This document shows, piece by piece, positions 5,219 through 5,531 of a DNA stretch of 5,531 bases. The first letter of the stretch is position 1, and every line of letters starts with the position of its first letter. A program made the translations under genes and the position numbers. The notes beneath the pieces are model-generated. The model did not search any database. It was not told where the DNA came from and saw nothing but the letters and a program-made list of their open reading frames with translations. This DNA comes from Bacteroidia bacterium (GTDB taxonomy: Bacteria > Bacteroidota > Bacteroidia > JABDFU01), in the NCBI GenBank assembly GCA_020849195.1, contig JADLGT010000235.1, positions 1 to 5,531 on the forward strand, written 5' to 3'.

Positions 5219-5531
5219 GCAAATCCGATTTTGACCTTACACATCAAAACCAAAATGTCGAAAGTAAAATTGTAGCTTCTTTGGAAAGAATAGCGCAGGC
5301 TTTTCGTGTGTTATTATGGCGTGAAAGTAAAGAATTTTCATTAAGCCCTATTCAGGTACAGGTATTAATTTTTCTGCTTAATCACAACGAAGAAAAAAGA
5401 AAAGTAAGTTATTTGGCAGACGAGTTCAATATGAGCAAAGCTACCATTAGCGATACCATTAAAACATTGGAACAAAAAAATCTCATGACCAAAGAATATG
5501 AACAACGCGATACAAGAAGCTATATTATAAA
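5215..5531 (+). CDS. MarR-family transcriptional regulator, C-terminus cut by window edge
   Basis: An open frame from ATG 5215 runs to the right edge, giving 105 residues without a stop. Residues 17-60 form the dimerisation and linker helices (ERIAQAFRVLLWRE, then LSPIQVQVLIFLLNH, typical of MarR helices 1-2). Residues 63-85 hold the helix-turn-helix (VSYLADEFNMSKATISDTIKTLE), and EYEQRDTRSYII (94-105) is the beta wing with the family's R-D-x-R signature. The missing part should be the C-terminal dimerisation helices, about 40 residues. No cysteine is present in the visible part, so an OhrR-like thiol sensor at the N-terminus is not supported. The ATG overlaps the globin stop (ATGA). As the regulator sits in an operon with operator-like palindromes upstream, autoregulation and control of the thioredoxin-like gene are likely but unproven. 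Confidence 0.9.
   Translation, partial: MSKSDFDLTHQNQNVESKIVASLERIAQAFRVLLWRESKEFSLSPIQVQVLIFLLNHNEEKRKVSYLADEFNMSKATISDTIKTLEQKNLMTKEYEQRDTRSYII

Noticed and set aside
1..5531. tRNA, rRNA, CRISPR array, transposase or toxin-antitoxin pair
   Set aside because: I found no cloverleaf, rRNA-like segment, regularly spaced repeats or transposase motifs; the only repeats are those listed in the gap at 3956-4201 and the operator-like palindromes.

Overview
The window looks like chromosomal DNA of a Bacteroidota bacterium. It is AT-rich, and start codons follow A-rich leaders rather than Shine-Dalgarno sequences. One promoter carries an exact TAnnTTTG -7 box, and the protein families are at home in that phylum (lipoprotein with a glycine-rich tether, DUF2024 protein, group III truncated hemoglobin). 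The plsX-fabH-accB-accC order suggests a lineage outside the classical gut Bacteroidales, but this placement is inference.

Region 1 (1-3133) is a fatty-acid initiation cluster, all on the + strand. It holds the last codons of a probable PlsX, a complete FabH (ketoacyl-ACP synthase III), a complete AccB (biotin carboxyl carrier protein) and a complete AccC (biotin carboxylase). AccC charges the biotin on AccB with CO2, and the carboxyltransferase (AccA/AccD, not in this window) makes malonyl-CoA. Once this is moved to ACP, FabH condenses it with an acyl-CoA primer. PlsX would feed the acyl products into phospholipid synthesis. All visible catalytic residues are present.

Region 2 (3134-3955) holds an unrecognised lipoprotein with six cysteines in its mature part. 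It lies 35 bases after accC and is closed by a very strong rho-independent terminator (22-bp stem).

Region 3 (3956-4201) has no convincing gene. It contains a near-perfect 16-bp inverted repeat bracketed by two copies of a 10-bp direct repeat, followed by a clear Bacteroidota promoter with a 19-bp palindromic operator between its -33 and -7 boxes.

Region 4 (4202-5531) is a small redox and gas-binding module. A 77-residue thioredoxin-like protein (CPVC) has its own terminator. It is followed by a tightly overlapping trio: DUF2024 protein (conserved CxxCH), group III truncated hemoglobin, and a MarR-family regulator cut by the window edge. Three palindromes of the same design (GTTRGG-N4-CYAA, 15 bp) lie in this module: in the thioredoxin promoter, in the loop of its terminator, and in the leader of the DUF2024 operon. 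I infer that the MarR protein may bind them and control both units, probably in response to oxidative or nitrosative stress. This regulon and the role of the module are the most interesting and least certain parts of the window.
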